A stretch of DNA of 64,000 nt. It comes from an uncultured Aquimarina sp. (GTDB lineage: Bacteria; Bacteroidota; Bacteroidia; Flavobacteriales; Flavobacteriaceae). Position 1 is the stretch's first letter, and each line of letters starts with the position of its first letter. The notes below the pieces were generated by a model. That model did no database searches and was not told the origin of the DNA. It saw only the letters and a list, made by a program, of their open reading frames with translations. Location of the stretch: positions 248,001 to 312,000 of the forward strand of contig CANMKX010000001.1 of the NCBI GenBank assembly GCA_947498595.1. The letters run 5' to 3'. Shown here in pieces: positions 28,584-38,555 of this stretch. The position numbers and the translations under genes were made by a program.

Positions 28584-31500
28584 CTTTTTTAGATTTGATT
28601 ATTTGTTGATTTACAGCAACAATACATCCCAAATGGTTTAGTCGCACTTTTACAATACCTTCTAGTCCTTTTAACCCTAATCGTTTGTAGGTTATATCCT
28701 TTAATTCTTTAGTGGTTTCTGTGGTAGTTTCTAAGTGATGTTTAAATACATAATCTTTGGTAGTAAATTTTTGTACTCGATATAAATATTTACTTATTAA
28801 AGCATAGTTCTTCTCTTCTGTAAAATCTATTGTTTCTACATCAAAATCATCATTAGGAAAAACAAACATTTCATTTTTCGCCATACTAAACTGAAATTCC
28901 CATCCTTCCTCTTTTTTATGATTTGTATCGATAATAGTAAGATCTTGAGCTACTCTTGTTACAGTTTCAAAGAGAGAGACCACCTGTTCTTGTAATGCTC
29001 CTTTTTTATCTTTATATATTGCTATATGATGATTATTTCCTGTACTAACATAGTCTACAGCTTGTTCTTTACCATCTATAAGTATGGGGACACCTAAATG
29101 ATCTTTTTTACTATGTATAGCTTGCGCATTTTCTACGCCAGTAATTGTTGTTCTTTTTATTTTTATACCAGCAGCTTTATTGAGCCAGATAGGATTTTTA
29201 TCTAGATCAGAAAAGGCTTTTTTTGCATTTCCATTAGATGTTTGTAAGCGTTTTAGTAATAATTCTTTAACTTTAAGATCAACTACTTTTTGTATGTCTT
29301 TTTCGGTTTTAAAATTATCAGATGTTATAGGTTTTCTAATCGTGTATTGAGTTTGATATGTTCCGACAGTGATTTTTTCTGGAAGCTGTTCTTTTTGTGC
29401 TGTATCTATATAAATAGGATTTTTACTCAAACTATTTTTACCAGTAAAGGCTTTTTTGGGATCGTTATTATGTGTTTCTAACCTTGATAATAGTACGTTT
29501 CGATATTTTTTATTGTGTACTTTTAGGATCATCTCGCGATCAAATGCGCTTCCTATTTTTTTATCTTTTAAGACTAATTTGTTATAAGATCCATAGACAG
29601 TATCTTTATGCAACCTTCCTCTAGGAGTTAATTGTACTTTGGTTAGAGAACCTTCTTTTACTTTTATGATATTGGTATTCTTGGTAGTTACTTTATTTTT
29701 TGCTTTAAAAGAAATAAGAATACTTTCTATATGTTTTTTGGTTTCTTTTCTAAAAAATGCCATTGGAGGTTTAAACTTTCGTTTGCCATCATGATCTACA
29801 AAAGTTTCATTTTGTTCTATTCCATAAATAGCACTGTTTTTGTTTTTACGCTCTTGTAATGTGTTGAGGTATTGCACATGAGCAGGCTTGGTAAATGCTA
29901 CGGTCAAGGCATCTATGGCATGGTGTCTATGATCATTACGCTTTGTCCAATCTTTGATTTGTTCTATTTTTTTACCCGTTCTGCGTGTTTCTACATAAGT
30001 AAGTCCTAAAGCCCTGTATTTGGGTAAATTTATTTCTTTTAACACATTAATAATCCCCCAATCTTCTCGTAGTTTTTGAGTGATTTTACCTGTGGTAGTA
30101 TGTACATGCCTTATCGCTTCTAGTAGTTTTGTTCGAGCACTTTTAGTAATATACTGTGTATTGCGTAAATCCCTTTCTATAAAATCATTAGGTAAATCAA
30201 CTTCGCTCATTAAGAGTTTTTTATATTTAGCCGTTGAGATTGCATTTGCTTTATACAAAGCAGTTACATTTTCTTTATAAGTAACCAATGAACTTGCATG
30301 AATGTTAGTGATATAATCCAAAGCAGTTTGATCTGCTTTTTCGAGATTGTAAGATCTGTATGCTAATGTTTTATTCGAGAAAGAATCATCAAATATTTTG
30401 GCCTTAGGCAATATATGTTCTATCTCAATATCTTTACTAAAAAGCTTTTCTTTAGGAATATATTTATTGGCGTATAAAGATCGATATCCGTTTGTAGCCA
30501 GTTCTTTATAAAGTTTAAGACGTATACGATCATTACGACTTGGATTTTTGATATGAAATGGTGCTGCATGAAGTTCTTTGACTAGCGCATCATTTATTTT
30601 TTTTGAAGCATTAATTTGCTTGGTTACTCGATCTCTTTCTTTTAAAGATTGTTTAAGTTCTCTTGCCAATTCAATTCTGATCTCATCAGGTTTTCCATAA
30701 GTATCAATAATTTGATTGACCAGATTTACCATTTGATTCAAGATTTTTTCTACCGTAGGATTACGCAAGCTGTTTTTAGGAATCAAGGTTAGATGCGAAG
30801 CTAATTGCCGTTGCATATTTTCTTCTTTCGTAAAAACCATTTGATCTTTGTATCCCGCTAAGGCCTTTGCCTCGCTGTATAGATGTCCTTCTCTTAAAAA
30901 AGGTAACATTTTACGTATTGCTTTAGGACTTAAACTACCATAATCCTTTACCAAAGCAATATTAATTAGAAACGTAGCATATACTGGAGCAAAGCCATAA
31001 GTACGATGCAAGACTTTTTTTAGGCCAACATTGGTATCTCCATATGTGTTTTTATCAGCCTCGCTAATCATATTATCATCCTCGGCAGCATATAATAAAT
31101 GCCATAACTGATAACTTTTTTGTTGATCTATGGTTGTATCTTTCGGTAAAGCTTCAAAATCTAATATGGCAGTATTGATTGTAAGAGTTTTAAATACTTG
31201 ACGTATTTCATCCTTCTTAGTTGTTACCGCTTTCTTTTTCCAATCAAGACCATAACCTTCTTGTTCAAGAATCTTATGGTATGCATCAAAAAATCTTGCT
31301 TGTGTACTATTTCCTTCTAACCCTTCGGTATAATTGAGTTTGTATTTTCTGCTGCTATACCCTAATGTTTTTAAAACTTCTGTTGCGGATAATTTTTCTT
31401 TGTATGATAGTTTTTCAAATAATAAAGCACGTTGTTCATCATTCAAACTAAATATATTTCCTGTATCTTGATCTTGGATTTGTACAGCATTGATTTGCTG

Positions 31501-32756
31501 CCATACTTTAAACTCTTGGAATAGGGGAGAAGATTTAGGAATCGCTTTATGAAATTTTTCATACTCGCAATTGCTCACTAGGTGTTTTTGTGATTTAAGC
31601 TTGCGCTGATAAAAAATAACCACATCTCGTATCTCGTTTTTAAGAGACGTAGTTAATTGGGGATGAAATTTTGCTTGTGTCTCCCATAAGCATTCAAATT
31701 CATCAAGATAATCTTGTCTATAAAAAACTTGATTTTTAAGAGAGGTATGTTTATCCTTTTTTAGTTGAGAAAATAAATATGCTCCTACAGTGATTTTATT
31801 TATATACAACTCTTTACTGCGATCACTAATAGCCCCTAGATAACCACTGGTTTGTTGTATAGCAGTATTGATACGTATTAAAATATAAGCTACTTCTTCT
31901 GGAGTAATTGGCTCTTTTATAGCTTGTACTCTCCATAGGTATTCTTGTTTGCGTTTGTCTGCTGCTTTTCCTTTAATTTCAACACTAGTAAGCTGTTTTT
32001 CTATTTTTAGTAGCGACTCGGTATTTCTTTTATTTTGTTTATAAAGCTTGCTATACAACTCATCTGTAAATATAGTTGGATATGCTTTTTGCTGTACTGC
32101 CCATATACGGTTAAACTCCTCTTGTAAATCCGAAGCATAAAAGTCAGGAAGTTGCTTCTTTCCTTTTTCTAGTAATTGAAGAGAAAATTCTCCAGGTGTT
32201 AGCGCCTCTTCGTATAGTTTTTTAGCAATACGAATACCATCAATACTAGTTCCATCTACATCTAACTGAGTTTTTCGATTGCTTTTATAGCCTCTTTTTT
32301 TATTAATTTGTAATAATACTCTGGCAAACTCCTCTAATGTGATGGCAGAATTTGCTGCTTTGGCTCGTAAGTTTAATGTTTGATGTGTTGTATTTTTACC
32401 TATTTCTGTTAGCGGAGTATCGTTTTGTATCCACTGTTCTTTTTGGAGTAAGTTGATTAAATATTTTCGACGAAGTTTAAAACGTTGTAAAGTACGTCTA
32501 GCACTTCGCATCTTAGTTCTTTCAGCATTAATAGAGTACGGTTTACCGGCATTAAAATTTAGCTTTTCATCTGCTGTTAGAGGAATTATTCTTGCTCCTA
32601 ATTTTATAATTTTTGATACTTCCTGGTCATGTTCTGCCTCTGCTACCAAAGACCATCCAATGGATGTTGTGCCTATATCCAAACCTACTATGTTACGCAT
32701 ATTTGTACTAATGTTTTGTTATTGATTTTAAAATTAGGTAAAAATTACTTTAGAAT

Positions 32757-32772
32757 TTTACGGAAAACCGTA
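32757..32772. promoter_or_regulatory. palindrome TTTACGG-AAAA-CCGTA between cas9 and tracrRNA
   Basis: This inverted repeat, TACGG/CCGTA with a 4-base spacer and preceded by TTT, lies 57-72 bases upstream of the cas9 start and ends about 36 bases before the tracrRNA start. The same pattern at the same distance precedes the QueC cassette (35714-35731). It is a likely operator. Confidence 0.5.
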
Positions 32773-32773
32773 G

Positions 32774-32802
32774 TTGTGGTTGTTTTATTTTTTATATATT
32801 TA
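32774..32802 (+). promoter_or_regulatory. tracrRNA promoter
   Basis: TTG at 32774 and TATATTTA at 32795-32802 (one mismatch to TAnnTTTG) are separated by 18 bases. The expected start about 6 bases downstream falls at the beginning of the anti-repeat. Confidence 0.55.
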
Positions 32803-32807
32803 CATAA

Positions 32808-32891
32808 CGAATTTGCAAGCAATTCACAATAAGGATTTTTCCGTTGTGAAAACTAATATTACGGCACTATTATATAGTGTCGTTCTTTTTT
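32808..32891 (+). ncRNA. tracrRNA of the type II-C system
   Basis: The 5' part, ACGAATTTGCAAGCAATTCA followed by CAA, is complementary to the first 24 bases of the II-C repeat with a single missing base. It is followed by a small GGATTTTTCC element, GTTGTGAAAAC, and a terminator hairpin (CGGCACTAT/ATAGTGTCG at 32862-32882) with a TTCTTTTTT tail. This is the usual order anti-repeat, nexus, terminal hairpin. It is transcribed divergently from cas9 and pairs with crRNA for processing and Cas9 loading. Confidence 0.88.
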
Positions 32892-32921
32892 ATAAGTGTA
32901 TTAAAGATACTTCTTTTTTTA

Positions 32922-32936
32922 CCGTAAAATTTACGG
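32922..32936. repeat. inverted repeat CCGTAAA-A-TTTACGG before II-C array B
   Basis: This is a perfect 7-bp inverted repeat around one base, between the tracrRNA terminator and array B. It uses the same CCGTAAA/TTTACGG half-sites as the palindromes at 32757 and 35714 but in the inverse arrangement. It may be a protein site affecting array B. Confidence 0.5.
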
Positions 32937-32996
32937 GGATTCAAAAATCATTAGTTCTAATTAGTTAGATCTATTTAGAAATTGATGGAATGTATT

Positions 32997-33705
32997 TTCG
33001 TACTTATGTGATGAGTCACAGGTTTTTTAAACCAAGATATAGTTGGAATAACGTTGTGAATTGCTTGCAAAATTCGTACTTATGTGATGAGTCACAGGAA
33101 AACCCACAATTTAATTGCAAAAATTGCAGTTGTGAATTGCTTGCAAAATTCGTACTTATGTGATGAGTCACAGGACCTTTTTATCTAAATACCTTAAGAA
33201 ATATGTTGTGAATTGCTTGCAAAATTCGTAATTATGTGATGAGTCACAGGTTAATCCTGTTTCGAACTCAGTAACTGAGTGTTGTGAATTGCTTGCAAAA
33301 TTCGTAATTATGTGATGAGTCACAGGTTCTCCATCTCTAGGAGATAATTCAGATTTGTTGTGAATTGCTTGCAAAATTCGTAATTATGTGATGAGTCACA
33401 GGAGTTATAGATAACATATCTCCTTTGCTAGGTTGTGAATTGCTTGCAAAATTCGTAATTATGTGATGAGTCACAGGCAAGCGCGTTTTCAGGGGTTTCC
33501 TAAATGCGTTGTGAATTGCTTGCAAAATTCGTAATTATGTGATGAGTCACAGGACAAAGTGGTGTTATTCTTTTGCGCGTTTAGTTGTGAATTGCTTGCA
33601 AAATTCGTAATTATGTGATGAGTCACAGGGTAGCGTTAATTCTTGTTGATTCTCCTAGTGTTGTGAATTGCTTGCAAAATTCGTAATTATGTGATGAGTC
33701 ACAGG
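32997..33705 (+). CRISPR. type II-C CRISPR array B (1 partial + 9 full repeats, 9 spacers)
   Basis: Full 46-base repeats start at 33053, 33129, 33205, 33281, 33357, 33432, 33508, 33584 and 33660; a truncated copy (from TTCGTACTTATG) ends at 33022. Spacers are 30 bases, one of 29. Repeats 0-2 read GTACTTATG, repeats 3-9 GTAATTATG. Orientation is the same as array A. Arrays A and B flank the cas operon. Confidence 0.97.
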
Positions 33706-33765
33706 GTAAATCGCAAAATTCTTAGTATTTATAAGGGTTTTGCGATTTTTTTAGGATTAAAAAAA
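33706..33765 (+). promoter_or_regulatory. conserved flank of II-C array B with terminator
   Basis: These 60 bases are identical to those after array A. AAATCGCAAAA (33708-33718) pairs with TTTTGCGATTT (33738-33748) before a T run, so it is an intrinsic terminator for the array transcript and at the same time the leader-side flank with TTTATAAGGG and TAGGATTAAAAAAA. Confidence 0.75.
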
Positions 33766-33909
33766 TGAACACATTAGCTAATAAATAACTTGTTAAACCT
33801 CATTTTTCCAATCCTAAAGACCAGCTTTTGATTATTAGGTATCTAAAAAAGTATATATTTACTAGTATTTTAAAGAAAGCTAACAATACAAGTTAATCAA
33901 TCATCAATT

Positions 33910-34785
33910 ATGTTTATATTTTTTGGAACCAGATCTACAAAATTACAATCACAACAAATTCTGGAACATACCCAATGCCCGTATTGCAGTACCCAAAATA
34001 ATTTTATAGTAACCACATTTGGGACATATTTTCATGTTTTTTGGATACCAATGTTTTCCATAGGAACCAAAAAAATAATCGAATGCACACATTGTAAAAA
34101 AACCTATAGCGAAAAAGAAGTACCAGAGGATATTAAAGAAGCGATGTATAAAAGCCTTTCAGAAAATCCTCCCAAAAAATCATACTGGCATTGTGCAGGT
34201 TGTTTTGTGATACTTGCAGCAATGGCCATGTTCTTTCTCCTATTGATATATGCACTTATTTTTAAAGCAGTAAAAGATACAGATAACACCAATGATAGCA
34301 CACCTATAGAAAATGTAGATAGGTATGAAGAAAATAAAGAAGAAGATCGTATTGAGAAAGAAAATAAAGTAGTTGAAAACTTTATACCAGAATGGGAGTA
34401 TCAGTTACTCAAAGATATGCGAAATACAGATTATTCACCAGCTATAGAAAGCAATATGTACTCTTATGCATTAAAACTATGTTTAGATGCACCATCACTA
34501 GGTTTAGAAGATGTTTCTACAGGTTATTTTGTAAAAAAATCAGAAGATAAAATGCTGATATTACTTGAATCCGAAATATTAAACAAACTATCAAAAGAGC
34601 AAAAAACAACATTGTACAAAAAGATAGATACGTGTATGGATAGTATTTTAGGAGGAAGCGTATACAAAAGATATATAGGAGTATTTACAGAAGGTGCATT
34701 TGCAATGGTAAGTAATTCTGAAGGTGTTTTTACGGAAGCAGCAGCTCAAAAAGATAAGTTGAAAAAATTCTATATAACTGAATGA
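33910..34785 (+). CDS. zinc-ribbon membrane protein of unknown function
   Basis: This 291-residue protein has an N-terminal zinc ribbon with CPYC (C23/C26) and CTHC (C59/C62), one transmembrane segment around residues 97-118, an acidic linker and a C-terminal domain of mixed structure. It is transcribed away from array B. The function is unknown. Confidence 0.7.
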   Translation: MFIFFGTRSTKLQSQQILEHTQCPYCSTQNNFIVTTFGTYFHVFWIPMFSIGTKKIIECTHCKKTYSEKEVPEDIKEAMYKSLSENPPKKSYWHCAGCFVILAAMAMFFLLLIYALIFKAVKDTDNTNDSTPIENVDRYEENKEEDRIEKENKVVENFIPEWEYQLLKDMRNTDYSPAIESNMYSYALKLCLDAPSLGLEDVSTGYFVKKSEDKMLILLESEILNKLSKEQKTTLYKKIDTCMDSILGGSVYKRYIGVFTEGAFAMVSNSEGVFTEAAAQKDKLKKFYITE

Positions 34786-34880
34786 AGACAACTAAAAAAA
34801 TACAATATAAAATAAACAAAAGTATTTATGGTGTTGAGTAATAAACATTTTTGTTTATTTCTAAAAAAGAAAAACATTAG

Positions 34881-35202
34881 TTGCAAGAAGAAATGAAAGC
34901 TTGTAACGAGTTTGTTGTTGGATTAAAAACGAAGACTATTCTAAATACTATAAAGAACATAAGCAAAAAGCAATAGGGGAAACCAAGTAAACTTTAAAAT
35001 GATTGCTTGTAAATTATAATTTCTTTAGATAATAAAATAAAAATGTAAGCATAGTCATAGCCACGATGCTATTTTATATGAAAACATAAAAGGAATAGAA
35101 ATAAAATCAATCGATTACTATGCTGCTTATTTAGTATCACATAAAGACAATTATAAATCATCAAAAACCTTTAAGATATCTTTCGAAATCTCTTCGGTAT
35201 AA
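34881..35202 (+). pseudogene. decayed gene remnant
   Basis: Translated pieces look protein-like but lack starts and change frame: LQEEMKACNEFVVGLK continues after a frameshift as NEDYSKYYKEHKQKAIGETK and a stop at 34988; a second piece reads DAILYENIKGIEIKSIDYYA and stops at 35200. The original gene could not be identified. Confidence 0.4.
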
Positions 35203-35378
35203 TGGGAATTTATCTGACTGTTTTCTGGGTTAAATGTTTTGATAAATAAACGTAGATAACACGAAATATATTCTTTCTGTTGTTGTTTATTGACGAACTC
35301 TTTACCATCAATAACTATAAAACTGATTAAGTCCTGTATAATTTTTTTTAAATCCGAAATGTCGAGTTGATTACTCAT
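35151..35378 (-). CDS. small hypothetical protein (75 residues)
   Basis: This is an acidic, helical 75-residue protein (MSNQLDISDLKKIIQDLISF). No motif was recognised and no close partner gene is seen. It overlaps the end of the decayed gene on the other strand. Codon pattern is plausible but the evidence for a real gene is modest. Confidence 0.4.
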   Translation of the reverse strand: MSNQLDISDLKKIIQDLISFIVIDGKEFVNKQQQKEYISCYLRLFIKTFNPENSQINSHYTEEISKDILKVFDDL

Positions 35379-35788
35379 AATAAGTGTGTTAAGATAGTGT
35401 GCTAGAGAATAAATATAAAATAGAGAAAACTTAGTAAAGAGAATTTTAGAACATTAAAAAGAAGAAAATCGACAAACGACCTCATTATTCTATATAGATA
35501 AAAAAAGAAGTAGGAGTTATGTTTTAATGTTGTTAAATCATAGCAATGTATACTTACAGCAGTACATGGTTATTATAAAATGAAATTCATAAAGTGCCCC
35601 TAATATTTATGTAAAAAATAAATTTCTGTAAAAAATGTACGTATTCTAATGAGTTCTATTCCAATAACTTTTAAAAAATAAACGAATCGTCATAAGAAAA
35701 ATATTTTTAATCGTTTTACGGATTACCGTAAGGAATAATGATAGGTATTACTTTCTTTTGTTAGGAATTAAATTTAAATATTAAAAAT
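35379..35788. promoter_or_regulatory. 410-base non-coding stretch with palindrome 35714-35731 before the QueC cassette
   Basis: It is mostly featureless AT-rich DNA. TTACGG-ATTA-CCGTAA, preceded by TT, at 35714-35731 is a 6-bp inverted repeat 58-75 bases before the first gene of the cassette, the same motif and distance as before cas9. TACTTTC at 35749 could be a weak -7 box downstream of it. Confidence 0.5.
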
Positions 35789-36106
35789 ATGAGTGGATCT
35801 GGTGGAGGTGGATATGTATCACCACAACGAAATGAATTTGATTGTGATAATGGTTTTATAGAGACTAATGTTTCTTCGATTAATATTGATGCTCTTAAAA
35901 AACGTAAAATTGCAGATATTTTAGATGTAGTTATAGGAGAGAATAATGAACTGCTTTTAGAGGATGGTGATGGTGAATTTCTTGGAGCTATACTTCATCC
36001 TAATACTTCGGATTTAATAAAGTGTATTAAAACAGGTGTTGGTTATAGTGCTAAAATTCAGAATATAAGTATTCCCGTTTGTGAAGTGAAAATATACCAA
36101 AAATAA
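35789..36106 (+). CDS. Gly-rich-N-terminus small protein of the QueC cassette
   Basis: This 105-residue protein begins MSGSGGGGYVSPQRNEFDCD: a flexible glycine run, then a conserved-looking F-D-C block, followed by a compact alpha/beta domain. It is not a known enzyme. It ends 1 base before the next gene and heads the cassette. A glycine-rich free N-terminus (after Met or Met-Ser removal) beside a QueC-like enzyme suggests a carrier or a target of modification. This is inference. Confidence 0.7.
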   Translation: MSGSGGGGYVSPQRNEFDCDNGFIETNVSSINIDALKKRKIADILDVVIGENNELLLEDGDGEFLGAILHPNTSDLIKCIKTGVGYSAKIQNISIPVCEVKIYQK

Positions 36107-36107
36107 T

Positions 36108-37298
36108 ATGATTGATTTAATAGGAGGTACATATCGTGAAATTAATTATGACGATATTACAATGGAAATATTCGGATCAGGTTTCAGATCAGCTAAATTC
36201 TTACTAGAAAATAATTGTTTTGTGAATTTTACTACAAGTGGTAATAATGAAACAAATTGTTTTCTAAAGGAAACTCAAAAAGTTTACAGAAATCTAAATT
36301 TTGAATGTAAAAAGCATAAAGAATTAATAACTTTTCAATATGATTTTGCTTTAGATGAACCAACTATTTATCCTAATCCTTTGAAAATTTCAACTAATGA
36401 AGAATGGAGTGTAATAGGTAATAATGTTATAGCATTCGGAATGTTAGAATCTAGTTATAAAGTTAAAGCAAAAAAGGTAATTTATGATCCTCAAACATCT
36501 ATAAATCCAAAAAAATTTAGTGATATAGGAACAGCGGATGAATTAGTTTATATTATAAATAAAAATGAGGTTTATTCTATTTCATCAAGTGATTGTTTAA
36601 ACGAAATAAAAGAATATTTTTTTAATAAAGAAAAAGCTAAAGCTTTTATTGTTAAAAATGGTCCATATGGCGCAACATTATACACAAAAAAATCTGAATA
36701 TAGTATTCCTTGTTATATAACTAATAATGTAAATAAAATTGGTTCAGGAGACATATTTACATCAAGTTTTGGATATTATTGGATGGTTAAAGAGCTTTCA
36801 CTTGAAGAATCAGCATTATTAGCTTCGAGGTCTACAGCATTATATTGTGAAAAAAAAGCATATGTAGATTGTTCAAATGATATAGAATTTGAATATCAGG
36901 AATTTAAAAATAATGATTTAAAGGGAAAACAAGTTTATCTTGCTTCTCCATTTTTTTCCTTATCAGAATTAATTCTTGTAGATAAAATACGTAATAGTTT
37001 ATTATCTTTTGGGGTAAAAGTTTTTTCTCCATTTCATGATATAGGAATAGGGAATGAAATGATAATAGCGAAAAAGGATATAGAAGGAATTAATAATTCT
37101 GATATTGTATTTGTAGTATTAGATAATTTAGATTCAGGAACACTTATAGAATCGGGGTTTTCAATGGCCAACAATAAGAGGATTATAGGATATCATCGTA
37201 GTTGTGAGGAAAATAAATTATTAATGTTAAAGCCAGGTAATGTGGATATATATAAGAATTTAACGACTGCATTATATCAAACTATTTGGAATATATGA
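36108..37298 (+). CDS. PfkB-like kinase / nucleoside 2-deoxyribosyltransferase fusion
   Basis: This 396-residue protein has an N-terminal ribokinase/PfkB-like domain with the anion-hole/base motif GSGD (D215). From about residue 270 there is a nucleoside 2-deoxyribosyltransferase domain: KQVYLASPFFSLSE, a central SPFHDIG, and the catalytic block DSGTLIESG with the probable nucleophile E348. PfkB enzymes phosphorylate sugars or nucleosides; deoxyribosyltransferases cleave or exchange the base of nucleosides or nucleotides. The fusion implies handling of a modified nucleoside. It overlaps the QueC-like gene by 13 bases. Confidence 0.8.
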   Translation: MIDLIGGTYREINYDDITMEIFGSGFRSAKFLLENNCFVNFTTSGNNETNCFLKETQKVYRNLNFECKKHKELITFQYDFALDEPTIYPNPLKISTNEEWSVIGNNVIAFGMLESSYKVKAKKVIYDPQTSINPKKFSDIGTADELVYIINKNEVYSISSSDCLNEIKEYFFNKEKAKAFIVKNGPYGATLYTKKSEYSIPCYITNNVNKIGSGDIFTSSFGYYWMVKELSLEESALLASRSTALYCEKKAYVDCSNDIEFEYQEFKNNDLKGKQVYLASPFFSLSELILVDKIRNSLLSFGVKVFSPFHDIGIGNEMIIAKKDIEGINNSDIVFVVLDNLDSGTLIESGFSMANNKRIIGYHRSCEENKLLMLKPGNVDIYKNLTTALYQTIWNI

Positions 37299-37885
37299 AG
37301 AAAGCAGTTTTATTATCAGGAGGTGTAGACTCAATATGTTTAACATATGGAATATTACCAGATATAGCATATACTGTAGACTATGGACAAACTGTAGCTG
37401 ATAGAGAAATTTATGTGTCAAAATATATCTGTAATGAATTGAATATTGAGCATAAAATCATAAAAGTTAATTGTAAAGAGTTAGGTTCAGGTACATTAGC
37501 GAATTGTGAGAAATCGAATATTTCTCCTTCAGAAGAATGGTGGCCATATAGAAATCAATTATTAATAACATTTGCTTCAATGCAATCAATAAAAGACTCT
37601 GTAACTGAAATTTATTTAGCATCTGTGAAATCTGATAATTTTCATAAAGATGGAACAGAAGTTTTTTATAAATTAATTAATAACCTTACAAATTATCAAG
37701 AAGGCAATGTTAATATAATTTGCCCAACTTTGAAATTCTTTAGTCATGAATTAATACATAAATATAGTGTTCCTTTAGAGTTAATATCAATGGCTCATTC
37801 TTGTCATATTTCTAATTTGGCATGCGGAAAATGTTCAGGATGTATAAAACAATTAAGAGTAAGACATGAACTAAAAATAAAATAA
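37286..37885 (+). CDS. QueC-like 7-cyano-7-deazaguanine synthase family protein
   Basis: This 199-residue protein has the PP-loop ATP pyrophosphatase motif LSGGVDS near the N-terminus, the QueC-type WWPYRNQLL segment, and a Cys4 zinc site (C-x6-CGKCSGC). QueC turns carboxy-deazaguanine into preQ0 in queuosine synthesis. No queD, queE or folE lies nearby, and the gene is part of a tight three-gene cassette. Relatives serve in defence (QatC of Qat, Cap9 of type IV CBASS), so a dedicated role is more likely than housekeeping queuosine synthesis. Confidence 0.85.
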   Translation: MEYMKKAVLLSGGVDSICLTYGILPDIAYTVDYGQTVADREIYVSKYICNELNIEHKIIKVNCKELGSGTLANCEKSNISPSEEWWPYRNQLLITFASMQSIKDSVTEIYLASVKSDNFHKDGTEVFYKLINNLTNYQEGNVNIICPTLKFFSHELIHKYSVPLELISMAHSCHISNLACGKCSGCIKQLRVRHELKIK

Positions 37886-37890
37886 AAATG

Positions 37891-37945
37891 TTTAAATCGT
37901 TAAGCCTTCAGAAATATATGTTTTTTGATGACTTAACGATTTAAA
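37891..37945. terminator. long inverted repeat after the QueC cassette
   Basis: TTTAAATCGTTAAG (37891-37904) pairs perfectly with CTTAACGATTTAAA (37932-37945) across 27 bases. No T run follows on the + strand, so termination is uncertain. It may be a transcript-end structure or a recombination site bounding the cassette. Confidence 0.45.
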
Positions 37946-38010
37946 AAAATAACATTAGAATAGTTTTATATTTATCAAACAATACTATAAAAGCAATCCA
38001 TCAAAAAAAC

Positions 38011-38484
38011 ATGATCAAAAAACTTCAAAACAACGATGCAGAAGTATCAAAAAAAATACATTCAGTTTTTCAAGTATCCTATGCAGTAGAAGCCAAACTA
38101 TTAAATGCTACAGACTTTCCACCATTAAAAAGATCGATTGCTAATTTTGTAGAAAGTAGAACTGCGTTTTATGGATATTTTGTAGCCGAAAAGTTAGCTG
38201 GAGTAATCGAAATTGAACACAATGCTAGCTTTACAAGTATCAATAGTTTGGTAGTAGCCCCCAATTTTTTTAGAAGAGGAATAGGAAGTCAATTAATCAA
38301 GTTCGTATTTAATACATACAATTCAGAACAATTTGTAGTCGAAACAGGGTTGGAAAACGGACCCGCTACAAAATTATATAAGAGTTTTGGATTTAAAGAA
38401 GTAAAGCAATGGGATACAGATTTTGGGATTCGAAAGATAAAATTTGAACGTAATAACACTAAGGAAGCACAAAATAATGGGTAA
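38011..38484 (+). CDS. GNAT-family N-acetyltransferase
   Basis: This 157-residue protein has the acetyl-CoA-binding motif A, LVVAPNFFRRGIGSQLI (R-x-x-G-x-G). The C-terminal LYKSFGFKEVKQW is the usual end of the fold. The substrate is unknown. Confidence 0.8.
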   Translation: MIKKLQNNDAEVSKKIHSVFQVSYAVEAKLLNATDFPPLKRSIANFVESRTAFYGYFVAEKLAGVIEIEHNASFTSINSLVVAPNFFRRGIGSQLIKFVFNTYNSEQFVVETGLENGPATKLYKSFGFKEVKQWDTDFGIRKIKFERNNTKEAQNNG

Positions 38485-38555
38485 AGTATAAATAAAGCCT
38501 CATTTTAGTACTGTTTAACATTGATTATATGTAGTTTTAATGGAAAAAGTAATAA

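Noticed and set aside
33168-33374. A 68-codon minus-strand frame inside II-C array B
   Set aside because: It consists of repeat and spacer sequence only.
37286-37885. Housekeeping queuosine gene queC
   Set aside because: No other queuosine genes are nearby and it is tightly packed with a PfkB/deoxyribosyltransferase fusion, so a dedicated system is more likely.
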